From Alphaproteobacteria bacterium (lineage in GTDB: Bacteria > Pseudomonadota > Alphaproteobacteria > Rs-D84): DNA of 64,000 bases. The stretch covers positions 1 to 64,000 of the forward strand of contig JAFRSV010000010.1 in NCBI GenBank assembly GCA_017427405.1, in the 5' to 3' direction. The translations under genes were made by a program, and so were the position numbers. This document shows, one piece after another, positions 25,837-34,380 of the stretch (its first letter is position 1; every line of letters begins with the position of its first letter). Under the pieces are notes generated by a model. The model did not search any database. It was not told the DNA's origin and was given only the letters and a program-made list of their open reading frames with translations.

Positions 25837-26954
25837 CAAACGATACAATTATTAAAATGGATATGGGCGCGGCCATTCGTGATACGTCGGATAGCGCGGC
25901 TGTTTTATGTTTGGGCATTGAATCTTCGTGTGATGAAACCAGTGCGGCAATCGTCGATTCAAACCGAAATATACTTTCACATATAATTTATTCGCAAATT
26001 CCGGAGCATCAAAAATATGGTGGTGTTGTCCCAGAACTGGCGGCACGGGCGCATATATTGGCCATTGATGAAGTAATAAATCTTGCGCTTTCGCGGGCGG
26101 GAAAACGATTGGATGATATCGATGTTATTGCGGCGACCGCGGGGCCGGGTCTGATTGGTGGTGTTTTGGTTGGGTGGATGGCGGCAACCGGCATGGCCCA
26201 GGCGACCGGCAAACCATTGGTTGCGGTGAATCATTTGGAAGGTCACGCATTGGTGCCACGCCTTTGCGCCACAACCGCGGATGATAGCAAAGCAAATGTC
26301 GATGTAGAATTTCCGTATTTACTAATGCTTGCGTCCGGGGGCCATTGTCAGATTTTATTGGTGCGAGGTGTTGGGCAATATGAATTGATTGGGCAAACTT
26401 TGGATGATAGCGCGGGCGAAGCGTTTGACAAGGTTGCAAAGATGTTGGGTCTGGGGTATCCCGGCGGTCCGGTTGTGGATGCGCATGCCAAATTGGGCAA
26501 TCCGCGGGCGTTTGATTTTCCGCGACCACTGACCGACAAACCCGGGTGTGATTTTTCATTTAGTGGCATTAAAACCGCGGCGCGTGCAATGTTGGCGCGG
26601 TATAATCCGCCCTATTCTGACGAATTTATAAATGATTTCTGTGCATCGTTTCAGGCGTCTGTTGTCGATTGCATAATAAATCGGTTAAACAATGCGATGA
26701 AGACGGATGTCGTTCGGGCGTGTGCGCCAAGGACACTGGTGGTTGCGGGCGGTGTCGCGAAAAATAGCGCGATACGCGCGGCGATGGAAGAATTGGCACG
26801 CCGGCACAATATGATTTTTGCCGCGCCGCCGATGAACCTGTGTACCGACAATGGCGCAATGATTGCCTGGGCGGGAATTGAAAACTATCGGGTAGGCAAA
26901 ATTGTTCGTGAACCAATCGCCCCGCGCCCGCGTTGGCCACTTACGGAATTATAG
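25833..26954 (+). CDS. tsaD: tRNA N6-threonylcarbamoyladenosine synthase subunit TsaD
   Basis: The 373-residue product, in complex with TsaB and TsaE (not in this window), transfers threonylcarbamoyl to A37 of ANN-decoding tRNAs. It shows GIESSCDETSAA, GPGLIGGVLVG, the metal motif NHLEGH and a final DNGAMIAWAG. The N-terminal about 25 residues before LCLGIESSCDE are an extension, so an internal start is possible, though ATGA coupling to the upstream gene supports 25833. Confidence 0.96.
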   Translation: MTNDTIIKMDMGAAIRDTSDSAAVLCLGIESSCDETSAAIVDSNRNILSHIIYSQIPEHQKYGGVVPELAARAHILAIDEVINLALSRAGKRLDDIDVIAATAGPGLIGGVLVGWMAATGMAQATGKPLVAVNHLEGHALVPRLCATTADDSKANVDVEFPYLLMLASGGHCQILLVRGVGQYELIGQTLDDSAGEAFDKVAKMLGLGYPGGPVVDAHAKLGNPRAFDFPRPLTDKPGCDFSFSGIKTAARAMLARYNPPYSDEFINDFCASFQASVVDCIINRLNNAMKTDVVRACAPRTLVVAGGVAKNSAIRAAMEELARRHNMIFAAPPMNLCTDNGAMIAWAGIENYRVGKIVREPIAPRPRWPLTEL

Positions 26955-26963
26955 GAATGCAAA

Positions 26964-28199
26964 ATGCAAAAACCGGAATCGTTTGTTAAACCCGATATGA
27001 TTTTTTCCGTGACCGATGCGTCGGCATTGCTTAAAAATGTTGTTGAAACGGCGTTCCCGGTTATAAAGATTCGGGGGGAACTTTCGCAAATCACGCGTGC
27101 AACATCGGGACACATGTATATGACGATAAAGGATTCCGGGGCCGCGATGTCTGTGATTATATGGCGTGGAACACCCGTGAATTTTGCGTTGTCCGATGGA
27201 CTAGAGGTTATAATTACCGGGCGGCTTACCACATATCCGGCACGCAGTAATTATCAGATTGTGGCTTCTAGTATCGAAATGGCGGGCGTTGGTGCAATCC
27301 TTAAAATGTTGGAAGAACGGAAACAGAAATTGGCGGCCGAGGGGTTATTTGACGTGGCGCGTAAAAAGCCGTTGCCCAAATTACCAGCAACAATCGGTGT
27401 GGTCACCAGTCCGACCGGTGCCGCTTTCCAGGATATCCAAAATCGCCTGCGCGAACGATTTCCGGTGCATGTAATTTTATACCCCGCAACCGTCCAAGGC
27501 ACAACCGCCGCGGCCGAGGTTGCCGCCGGTGTTGAATATTTTAACCGCGCAAAAAATGTCGATGTTATAATTGTTGCGCGTGGCGGTGGGGCATTGGAAG
27601 ATTTGTTGCCTTTTTCCGAAGAAATCGTTGTGCGTGCGGTTGCAAACAGTAAAATTCCGGTTATAACGGGCGTTGGACATGAACCGGACTGGATGCTGGT
27701 TGATTTTGCGGCGGACCACCGCGCGCCCACCCCGACCGGTGCGGCCGAAGCCGTTGTTCCAACAAAAATATCATTGATTCAGGATCTTGAAAACATGTTC
27801 CATCGGTTATCGGTTGGTTTTGCCACAAAATTTCAGAACCTTAGACAGAAAATCGAAAATATAAATATAAAAAGTCCGCGGCAAATGGTTATGGAACGCG
27901 CACAACGTTTGGACGACATTACGCGGACACTGGGCGTTATAATAAATGCGAAAATGACGGATGCGAAACATAAAATGGAAATTGTTGCGCGCGCACCCGA
28001 TATAATGAATAACAAAATGCTAAATTTAAGACGTGGTTTGGAACACAATGGGCAAATGTTAAATTCATTGGGGTATAAAAATGTCTTGGCACGCGGGTAT
28101 GCGATTGCGCGGGCGGCGGATGGTGCGATTATATCAAGTGTGGCGGCCACAACTAAAATCGCATCGGTTGAATTTGCAGATGGGCTTGTAAATATATAA
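26964..28199 (+). CDS. xseA: Exodeoxyribonuclease VII large subunit
   Basis: The 411-residue product has the N-terminal OB fold (FPVIKIRGELSQITRATSGHMYMTIKDSGA) and the catalytic core with VVTSPTGAAFQDI, VDVIIVARGGGALEDLLPFSEE and VGHEPDWMLVDFAADHRAPTPTGAAE. The C-terminal coiled coil is followed by VLARGYAI. With XseB (absent here) it degrades single-stranded DNA. It lies 9 bases after tsaD and ends in a terminator. Confidence 0.96.
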   Translation: MQKPESFVKPDMIFSVTDASALLKNVVETAFPVIKIRGELSQITRATSGHMYMTIKDSGAAMSVIIWRGTPVNFALSDGLEVIITGRLTTYPARSNYQIVASSIEMAGVGAILKMLEERKQKLAAEGLFDVARKKPLPKLPATIGVVTSPTGAAFQDIQNRLRERFPVHVILYPATVQGTTAAAEVAAGVEYFNRAKNVDVIIVARGGGALEDLLPFSEEIVVRAVANSKIPVITGVGHEPDWMLVDFAADHRAPTPTGAAEAVVPTKISLIQDLENMFHRLSVGFATKFQNLRQKIENINIKSPRQMVMERAQRLDDITRTLGVIINAKMTDAKHKMEIVARAPDIMNNKMLNLRRGLEHNGQMLNSLGYKNVLARGYAIARAADGAIISSVAATTKIASVEFADGLVNI

Positions 28200-28229
28200 C
28201 AAACACCGCCATTTCGGCGGTGTTTGTTT
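28199..28229 (+). terminator. Bidirectional terminator after xseA
   Basis: ACAAACACCGCC and GGCGGTGTTTGT form a 12-bp stem with a 5-base loop overlapping the last base of the xseA stop, followed by TTTA. Confidence 0.85.
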
Positions 28230-28242
28230 AAGTGCGACATGT

Positions 28243-29499
28243 TTATTTTGCCTTTCCTTGTGTCGCCCACATTTGCGACATTTGACGTGCAACAGAATCA
28301 GCATAAGATAGAACACGGTTAAATTCATCATAACGCACATCAACTTTTTCTCGTTCGTGCTTTAATTCACGAATTTGGCGTTCCAATTCCGCCGACCCCG
28401 TGAATTTTACCTCTGGCTTTGTAACGGCAATTACTTCACTGTAATTGATATGCATTCCGATATTGTCGCCTGGTGTCGCATAAAACGATTTTGAACCAAT
28501 ATTTGGCACGTTTTCACCTAACCACACTGGGGTTGTAGCAATTTCATAATCGGTATCATGCACAAATATTTCCGTTCTTGAAACCTTGCCATCTTTGGTT
28601 TTCTTTGCAATGCGCCATTTACCGCCCCCAAGGGTTTCAACGTTATATTCCGCATTTTGGTCAGCAAAGAAATCGACCGGTAATTTGGAATCATACAACC
28701 ATAATTTCTTTTCCGTAACCAATGCCGAGTTATTAAGTTCCCAATCACAATAACCAACATAGCAACCGCCTTCACTATATTCGACACAACCAGCATTTAC
28801 AGCGTTCATTCCGCCAGCAAAGTGTTTGGCGTGTTTTCGTTCGATTGATTTACGGCGGAGGTACATTTCATTACACATTTCAAGCGTGGTTTCTTTTACT
28901 GTTTTGACAATTTCCTGCTGGCGTGACTCACCATAAGATGTTTTTTCAAGGTTTAACGATTTAACAATCGATTCAACCGCCCAATCAGAAAACCATTCAA
29001 ATTCTGTGTTTGGTTCGCCGGCATCTTTGTATGCGCCATACATAATGAATTCGTCGTTGCTTAATACATCTTGGACAGTTTCCTTATCAAAGGACAAACC
29101 GTATATCTTTAATTTTGATTCCAGGATTTCTGTATAAGTTTCTGCAATTTTGTTCCCGGCGGTGAACACTTCGTTTTTCATCGCGTACATCGGACTGTTT
29201 TTATATTCCAATGTTCTAATACTGTCATCCAACGCATTTGCAGCCCGCCAAAGAGAATCAGAACCTTCGGGAAACCCGTTTGCTTGGACAATAGAGTCAC
29301 GAACATGTTTTTCATATTCGTATATACGATTGCGTTCGGCCCGTTCATCGCATTGCGCCTTTTGTTGTTTAGATTCTGTCTGTGCTTTGGATGATTTTTG
29401 TTCTGGTTGCGAATTCTTGTCATCTTTGCCACCGCACGAAGACACGGCGGTTGCCAATAACAAACCTAATCCGAATGTTTTGAACATTTGTTTTCTCAT
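28243..29499 (-). CDS. Unknown lipoprotein, 418 residues
   Basis: AGGAG precedes the ATG. The signal MRKQMFKTFGLGLLLATAVSSC has lipobox VSSC, so it is lipidated. A Lys/Gln/Ser-rich linker follows (GGKDDKNSQPEQ), then a helical domain (RNRIYEYEKHVRDSIVQANG) and a beta-rich part with cysteines (MNAVNAGCVEYSEGGCYVGYCDWEL). The last 40 residues are a coiled coil. I recognise no family. The signal and linker style recalls Bacteroidetes lipoproteins, which would fit transfer, but codon use does not stand out by eye. Confidence 0.7.
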   Translation of the reverse strand: MRKQMFKTFGLGLLLATAVSSCGGKDDKNSQPEQKSSKAQTESKQQKAQCDERAERNRIYEYEKHVRDSIVQANGFPEGSDSLWRAANALDDSIRTLEYKNSPMYAMKNEVFTAGNKIAETYTEILESKLKIYGLSFDKETVQDVLSNDEFIMYGAYKDAGEPNTEFEWFSDWAVESIVKSLNLEKTSYGESRQQEIVKTVKETTLEMCNEMYLRRKSIERKHAKHFAGGMNAVNAGCVEYSEGGCYVGYCDWELNNSALVTEKKLWLYDSKLPVDFFADQNAEYNVETLGGGKWRIAKKTKDGKVSRTEIFVHDTDYEIATTPVWLGENVPNIGSKSFYATPGDNIGMHINYSEVIAVTKPEVKFTGSAELERQIRELKHEREKVDVRYDEFNRVLSYADSVARQMSQMWATQGKAK

Positions 29500-29534
29500 A
29501 TTTTGTCTCCTGTTGTTTTGATTTTACATTTATA

Positions 29535-29562
29535 AATATAGACCAAAAAACAACATTGTCAA
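29535..29562 (-). promoter_or_regulatory. Promoter of the unknown lipoprotein gene
   Basis: On the minus strand TTGACA (29557-29562), a 16-base spacer and TATATT (29535-29540), 36 bases before the ATG. Confidence 0.6.
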
Positions 29563-29589
29563 GTGATTTGTAAAAACATTTTTACACTG

Positions 29590-31239
29590 TTATTTAATCA
29601 ATGTTTTGGCGGTGGCAATTGATTCGGGGGTTATTTCTGCACCACTAATTATTCGTGCGATTTCGTTTAATCTTTCGCCCCCCGTAATTTCACGAACGGT
29701 TGTTGTGGTTGTTTTGCCGTTCGTTGTTTTTTCAATCTTGAAATGGCGGTCGGCAAAACCCGCAACCTGGGCCGAATGGGTTATAACCAATGCCTGGCTA
29801 TCGTGCGCAAGACGGTTCAGGCGATTGCCGACGGCACTTGCGGTCGCACCACTGATACCGGTATCAACCTCGTCAAAAACAAATGTGTGCGAAGAATCGT
29901 TGTCCGCCAAAACCACCCGCATAGCAAGCATTAAACGTGCCAGTTCACCACCCGACGCAGCACGATGTAATGGCGCAAACGGCATTCCGGGGTTTGTCTT
30001 TATCATAAACAAAACATCGTCCGCGCCCGTCGCCGATGGTTCGCGTGGCGCGATTTCAACATTAAAATCCGCGTTTCCAAGTTTCAAATCGGGCAATTCC
30101 GATAGTAATCGTGTGTGTAATTCGGTCGCTGCGCGCTTGCGTTTTTCGGTAAGTTCACGCGCCGCCAATTGGTACGCATCGTGTGTGCGCGCAACAATTG
30201 ACTTTAACCTTTTTAATTCGTCATCTGAATTAGTTATCGTATTTAACTGTGATTCCATTTCAATCAATTTTTGTGGCAAATCATCGGCCGCAACATGATG
30301 CTTGCGCGATGCCGCGCGAATTGCAAAAAGTCGTTCTTCGATTGAATCGACCGTATCGGTATCAATTTCGTTTGGTGCAATTTGCGCGGATACACGCGCA
30401 ACAATTTCCGCCGCGTTATATAACGCATCTATTTGTTCCGAATACGGATTTGTTTCGCCCCGCACACGTTCCAAGATATGCGCCACCGTAAAAATCTGTG
30501 CATCCAATGTGTCGCCGCCGCGCCCCATTGCCGCAACCGCGTCCGCCAGAATCGCCGCGTTCTTTTCGGCATTTATCATATCGGCGCGTTTTGTGGCAAG
30601 TTCGCTTTCTTCGCCAATGTGCACATTTAGTGCCCGCAATTCTGCGATGTTATGTTCAAGGTATTCTTGTTCCGCCACATTTTTATCGAGGAAATTTTGG
30701 ACTTCTTGTAATTTTTTTGTTGCCACGTGGTATTCGTTATATGCATTGGCAACATTAGTTAAAAATGTTGCGAAATCATCAAGATTTTTTATTGCAAAAT
30801 TATCAAGTGCCACACGGTGTGTTGCCGCATCAAGCAGTGTATGATTTGCAAACTGACCATGAATTTCGACCAACAAATCCCCAACAGATTTAAGAACACG
30901 CACCGATACGGGTGTATCGTTTATCCATGCGCGACTTTTTCCATCCACGCCAAGTGTTCGGCGCAAAATAATTGTATCGTCGTGTTCAATTTCCATTTCG
31001 TCCAAGATTGTTGCAGCGGCCATGGGACAAGAATCAAATTCCGCGGTGACAGATGCCGTGTCCGTGCCATGTCGCACAAGACCCACATCCGACCGCGCCC
31101 CAAGTGCAAGTGATAACGCATCAAGCAATATACTTTTCCCGGCACCCGTTTCACCGGTCAATATATTCAATCCCGAACCAAATTCAAGATTTAGTTTATC
31201 AATAAGAACAATGTTAGAAATCGTTAAATGCGTCAACAT
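29590..31239 (-). CDS. recN: DNA repair protein RecN
   Basis: The start at 31239 (MLTHLTISNIVLIDKLNLEF) is the normal RecN beginning; product 549 residues. It is an SMC-like ATPase that gathers double-strand break ends. The Walker A is GETGAGKSILLDAL (about residues 30-43), a central coiled coil has a short hinge, and the C-terminal half has the signature SGGELARLMLAMRV, Walker B TFVFDEVDTGISG and VITHSAQVAG. It lies 20 bases downstream of the AddA nuclease ORF, forming a break-repair operon. Confidence 0.96.
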   Translation of the reverse strand: MLTHLTISNIVLIDKLNLEFGSGLNILTGETGAGKSILLDALSLALGARSDVGLVRHGTDTASVTAEFDSCPMAAATILDEMEIEHDDTIILRRTLGVDGKSRAWINDTPVSVRVLKSVGDLLVEIHGQFANHTLLDAATHRVALDNFAIKNLDDFATFLTNVANAYNEYHVATKKLQEVQNFLDKNVAEQEYLEHNIAELRALNVHIGEESELATKRADMINAEKNAAILADAVAAMGRGGDTLDAQIFTVAHILERVRGETNPYSEQIDALYNAAEIVARVSAQIAPNEIDTDTVDSIEERLFAIRAASRKHHVAADDLPQKLIEMESQLNTITNSDDELKRLKSIVARTHDAYQLAARELTEKRKRAATELHTRLLSELPDLKLGNADFNVEIAPREPSATGADDVLFMIKTNPGMPFAPLHRAASGGELARLMLAMRVVLADNDSSHTFVFDEVDTGISGATASAVGNRLNRLAHDSQALVITHSAQVAGFADRHFKIEKTTNGKTTTTTVREITGGERLNEIARIISGAEITPESIATAKTLIK

Positions 31240-31259
31240 ATCAATGCAATAATACCCCT

Positions 31260-31709
31260 TTATATTACATTTTCCAGTGTAAAATCGTTTAACCAAAGTA
31301 TTTTACATTTGATATTAAACATCGGAAAAAATTCCTTTAACAATTTATAGTATTCCGTTAATTGCACGCGATATTTTTCATAATACCGTTTTTTATCAAT
31401 ATCTGTTTTATAATCTAAAACAATAACGGTTTTTGCAGTTTCGTTTACATATAACCTGTCTATGCGACGACTTAGGAACGCGCCATCAATATATCCCGCC
31501 AATGGAACTTCGGCGCGTGAAAGCGACCCCATAATTTCAAACAATTCCGCATTGCTTTTTATTTTTGAAATCATATCCGCCGGCCCAATAAAATCGCCAT
31601 TGCAAAATTTAATCTTTGCCATGCGCGCATGCACATCCGTCCCCGTATGCGTTGCGAATTCTTTTGATTCTAGGTCATGTATAATTTTGTGTAATTTAGT
31701 TTGCTTCAT
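31260..31709 (-). CDS. addA: Separate AddA nuclease domain (PD-(D/E)XK), 149 residues
   Basis: This frame holds the complete C-terminal nuclease motifs of AddA: GTDVHARM (His27), Glu67, RIDRL (Asp84), LDYKTD (Asp99, Lys101) and the QLxxY-type YRVQLTEYY (Gln116). In other species this domain is fused to the helicase. Here it starts at its own ATG at 31709 with AAGGA upstream, overlapping the helicase gene's end by 14 bases in another frame. An in-frame stop 12 bases before the ATG excludes simple read-through. It probably works together with the helicase ORF. Confidence 0.85.
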   Translation of the reverse strand: MKQTKLHKIIHDLESKEFATHTGTDVHARMAKIKFCNGDFIGPADMISKIKSNAELFEIMGSLSRAEVPLAGYIDGAFLSRRIDRLYVNETAKTVIVLDYKTDIDKKRYYEKYRVQLTEYYKLLKEFFPMFNIKCKILWLNDFTLENVI

Positions 31710-34302
31710 TTGAAATCCTTATTATGCCATCCTTTACACCAACCTTGACCGACAACACATCCCACAGCATACCATGCCACGAAAGTTCTGGCGCATTGGT
31801 GTTTGAAGTAAGACCATATATATAAAGTTCATCACGCGCACGCGTCATCGCAACATAGAGCAACCGAAAGTTTTCTTCAATCATGGTGCGCGCTGCGCGT
31901 GATTTAATTTCTTCAAATTCAGGACTGTATCCATCCGGTGCACACGCCGCCCAAAGCCAAACCGGCAAATCGTCAGTATTCGCCCTTAAATCATATAGCG
32001 CGACCTGGCGTGGCATAGATGTCGTATCTATTAAAAAAACAACCTTTGCCTGCAAACCCTTGCTGCCGTGAACGGTCACTATTCGCACACCGGTGCCGGC
32101 ATCCATGTCGCGTTTAATCTCACTGGCCCCTGTTACGAACCATTTAATAAAATGTCGCAATGTTCCGGGGCGTGTTCTTTCATACGACAAACAAATTGTT
32201 ATAAATTCTTCCAACGGATCAAGTATGTGTTCGCCCAATGCCGCAATAAATTTTTCGCGTATATTGTAATTGTTCAAAACATGGGTAAAAAATGTGTACG
32301 GCCCGGCCACGGCATAAAGGCGCATAAAATCTGTCAAAATTTCAAATATATCACTGTATGCATTTTGCAATAATTCAAAAATCGTAACTTCTGTGTCGCT
32401 TTTATTGCGTGCGATACATAATTCATAAATATCTTGTTCAGAAAGTCTGAATATCGGACTTTTTAGAACACAACACAAACTGTAATCGTCTTTTGTGTTC
32501 ATACAAAAGCGCAACAGATTCATCAAATCTTTGATAACCGGGAATTCAGGTAAAACAATCCTGTCGCTGCCTGCGACGGGTATTCCGCGTTGTTTAAGTG
32601 CGAACATCATCGGCATTGCCAAGGGCGCACGTTGCCGAACCAAAATCATAAAATCATTTGGTTTATATTTTTTTGTCTTTAAAAGCGTGGCAATTTTATC
32701 GGCGATACCCGCAACATAATTTTTACGAACACGATCAGATGAAAGTTCGAAATTTCGTGCGGATACCAATTCATGAATTTCAACCGCGCCAGGCGCACCA
32801 ACCCGAAAGCATTTGTGTGGATTATTTATAAAACCCGTGTCGTGCATAACCCTTGAGTCACCAAAGAACATATCAACCGTTTGTAATACCGGTTCGGTTG
32901 AACGAAAACTTTGTGTAAGTGGAACCTCCATAATTTCGCGCGCACTGTTTTTTATATATGCCGAAATTTCTTGGCGACTTTTTATAAACGCATTTGCATC
33001 CGCGCCTTGGAACCCGTAAATAGATTGCTTTGTATCACCAACGACAAATAACGAGTGTGGCATTCCGCTTGTATCGCCTTCGGTAAAGAAATCCCCAGCC
33101 AACATTTGTAAAATATCCCACTGGGCGGGGCCCGTATCTTGCGCTTCGTCAACCAGGATATGCGATAGTGATAAGTCAAGTCCCGACAAAACCCATCCCA
33201 TCGTTTCGGGGTTTGAAAACAAACGATGGGTATATAAAATCAAATCTTCAAAATCAAGGACGTTTTGGGCGCGTTTTAATTCCATGTATTTTTTTGCAAA
33301 TGCCGCCGACAAATTAAACAGTGCAATCGAATCATAGTATATTTTTTCATTGATGTGCCGAACATTTAATTCAAAAACACGTTCTTTTTCTTGGGTCAAA
33401 AAAGAATAGTTTAATCCAGACTTAATCGGTGTGCCTTCATTGGTCAGGTATGCCCGTTTGTATTTTTCAAAATCTATTTCAGAATTGATATATTGTTCAG
33501 TTAAATTTATTAGATTTTGAAGTTTAACACCGATTTTCTTTTCTGACCGGGCCGCGGTAATAATTTCTTTTAATTTTTCAACCGGGACATCGGCAAAATC
33601 GACACCATCCCCAGGGATTAAATTTAGATTTTTTTTAATTGTATCAATGAAATAATTCCTATATTTAATAAAATCTGTTATCATAAAAAAGTTTTTGCAT
33701 TGTTGTTCAAGATGTTTTAGCAAATCGTCGATTTTATGTTCCGATATTGTTCCAACCAGGTAATCAAACGCGTCCCCCGTGCGTTCATCCGTGCGCGATG
33801 AATTGACAAGTTTATCAAGCGCGTCATGCAACAAAACCCTTTGTGGTGCATCGGACACAAGTGACCAGGATGGCGACAGTCCGGCTTCGGTCGGGAAACG
33901 GCGCAGAATTTCTTCGCAAAACCCGTGTATGGTTTTTATTTTAAGCAAGTCCGGATTGTCGATATACCTATAAAACACCGCCCGTGCATGCGTCAAATCA
34001 TCATTGGTTGGTGTTTTATTTTTTGAAACACCATCAAGTAATTCGCGTAATTCATCATCACTTGCCAACGCCCAATTTCGCAAGGCCTGTAAAATACGGT
34101 CACGCATTTCACCCGCGCCGGCATTTGTGTATGTAAGACACAAAATCCCAGAATTTGGTGCATTATCGCGAAACAAAATTCGTAACAAGCGCGCGGTTAA
34201 AACACTGGTCTTGCCGGTACCGGCGTTTGCCTGGACCCAAACGTTGCGCGTTGGTTCGGCGGCAAATTCTTGTTCGGGCGAAAGGATATCTTTTTTTATC
34301 AT
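31696..34302 (-). CDS. addA: AddA-type UvrD/Rep helicase lacking its nuclease domain
   Basis: The 868-residue product is a superfamily 1A helicase for resecting double-strand breaks. It has a Q-motif-like SPEQEFAAEP, Walker A VQANAGTGKTSVLT (about 23-36), Walker B ILVDEAQDTGPAQW (about 384), VVGDTKQSIYGFQGAD (about 427) and motif VI LLYVAMTRARDELY (about 817). It ends shortly after motif VI, where complete AddA proteins of about 1,100-1,200 residues continue into the nuclease. No addB lies next to it: the upstream neighbour is a divergent membrane protein. It is the first gene of the addA-nuclease-recN operon. Confidence 0.9.
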   Translation of the reverse strand: MIKKDILSPEQEFAAEPTRNVWVQANAGTGKTSVLTARLLRILFRDNAPNSGILCLTYTNAGAGEMRDRILQALRNWALASDDELRELLDGVSKNKTPTNDDLTHARAVFYRYIDNPDLLKIKTIHGFCEEILRRFPTEAGLSPSWSLVSDAPQRVLLHDALDKLVNSSRTDERTGDAFDYLVGTISEHKIDDLLKHLEQQCKNFFMITDFIKYRNYFIDTIKKNLNLIPGDGVDFADVPVEKLKEIITAARSEKKIGVKLQNLINLTEQYINSEIDFEKYKRAYLTNEGTPIKSGLNYSFLTQEKERVFELNVRHINEKIYYDSIALFNLSAAFAKKYMELKRAQNVLDFEDLILYTHRLFSNPETMGWVLSGLDLSLSHILVDEAQDTGPAQWDILQMLAGDFFTEGDTSGMPHSLFVVGDTKQSIYGFQGADANAFIKSRQEISAYIKNSAREIMEVPLTQSFRSTEPVLQTVDMFFGDSRVMHDTGFINNPHKCFRVGAPGAVEIHELVSARNFELSSDRVRKNYVAGIADKIATLLKTKKYKPNDFMILVRQRAPLAMPMMFALKQRGIPVAGSDRIVLPEFPVIKDLMNLLRFCMNTKDDYSLCCVLKSPIFRLSEQDIYELCIARNKSDTEVTIFELLQNAYSDIFEILTDFMRLYAVAGPYTFFTHVLNNYNIREKFIAALGEHILDPLEEFITICLSYERTRPGTLRHFIKWFVTGASEIKRDMDAGTGVRIVTVHGSKGLQAKVVFLIDTTSMPRQVALYDLRANTDDLPVWLWAACAPDGYSPEFEEIKSRAARTMIEENFRLLYVAMTRARDELYIYGLTSNTNAPELSWHGMLWDVLSVKVGVKDGIIRISNEAN

Positions 34303-34380
34303 TTATGTTCTTGCTTTGTTGTATAAATTTTATTATAAATAGGACAAAACTGCAAGGAATAATAAATATCGGGGGAGAAA

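Noticed and set aside
31260..34302. AddA split considered as a homopolymer sequencing error
   Set aside because: The overlap between frames has no run longer than three bases, and the second ORF has its own ribosome site and an upstream in-frame stop.
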